Below, one piece after another: positions 5,890 to 5,915 of a stretch of 5,915 bases of DNA. The position numbers were made by a program, and so were the translations under genes. The notes beneath the pieces are model-generated. The model worked only from the letters and a program-made list of their open reading frames with translations. It was not told where the DNA came from and searched no databases. Origin of the DNA: Patescibacteria group bacterium (GTDB lineage Bacteria; Patescibacteriota; Minisyncoccia; Phycocordibacterales; UBA9973); assembly GCA_019750345.1 (NCBI GenBank), contig JAIEON010000056.1:1-5915 (forward strand). The letters run 5' to 3'. How positions within the stretch are numbered: position 1 is the stretch's first letter; every line of letters starts with the position of its first letter.

Positions 5890-5915
5890 TCTCTGGACTG
5901 AAAAATGTATTTGCA
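5877..5915 (+). CDS. Start of a gene cut by the window edge
   Basis: An open frame begins at ATG 5877 and runs without a stop through the last base, giving 13 residues (MDSILSGLKNVFA). A TATACT box ends 8 bases upstream, the same arrangement as at other genes in this window, which is the main support. The fragment looks like an amphipathic N-terminal helix. Nothing can be said about function from so little sequence, and a chance open frame of this length is quite possible. Confidence 0.45.
   Translation, partial: MDSILSGLKNVFA

Overview
This AT-rich window carries seven closely packed genes, none interrupted, and no RNA genes or mobile elements. The gene set suggests a member of the Candidate Phyla Radiation (Patescibacteria), most likely a Parcubacteria-type lineage. 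The evidence is a secreted protein with two peptidoglycan-binding modules, an Arg/Gly-rich linker and FN3 repeats, a small two-helix membrane protein with GWGW and WQGW signatures, a ComF-like protein, and very short intergenic gaps. This placement rests on recognising protein styles, not on a marker gene, so it is moderately certain.

Layout on the + strand: a DNA-3-methyladenine glycosylase I (8-553); a 985-residue secreted multidomain protein ending in an SGNH/GDSL esterase domain (603-3560); an 89-residue membrane protein 7 bases downstream (3568-3837); a sodium/calcium-exchanger-family membrane protein (3877-4836); and a 94-residue protein of unknown function (4910-5194). A ComF-like phosphoribosyltransferase lies on the - strand (5202-5861) and converges on the 94-residue gene with only 7 bases between stops. 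At the right edge a new + strand reading frame appears to start (5877) and runs off the window. The longest gap between genes is 73 bases, so there is no long unexplained stretch.

The genes do not form one pathway. Base-excision repair (Tag), envelope or host-surface interaction (the SGNH protein and perhaps the small membrane protein), ion transport, and DNA uptake or processing (ComF) sit side by side, as is common in reduced genomes. The most notable protein is the SGNH protein. It joins cell-wall-binding and spacer modules typical of these bacteria to a carbohydrate-binding/LamG-like region and an esterase with all four SGNH blocks intact.

The most notable regulatory pattern is that no gene has a convincing Shine-Dalgarno sequence, while several have a TATAAT-like -10 box only 6 to 13 bases before the ATG. 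This predicts leaderless or nearly leaderless mRNAs.
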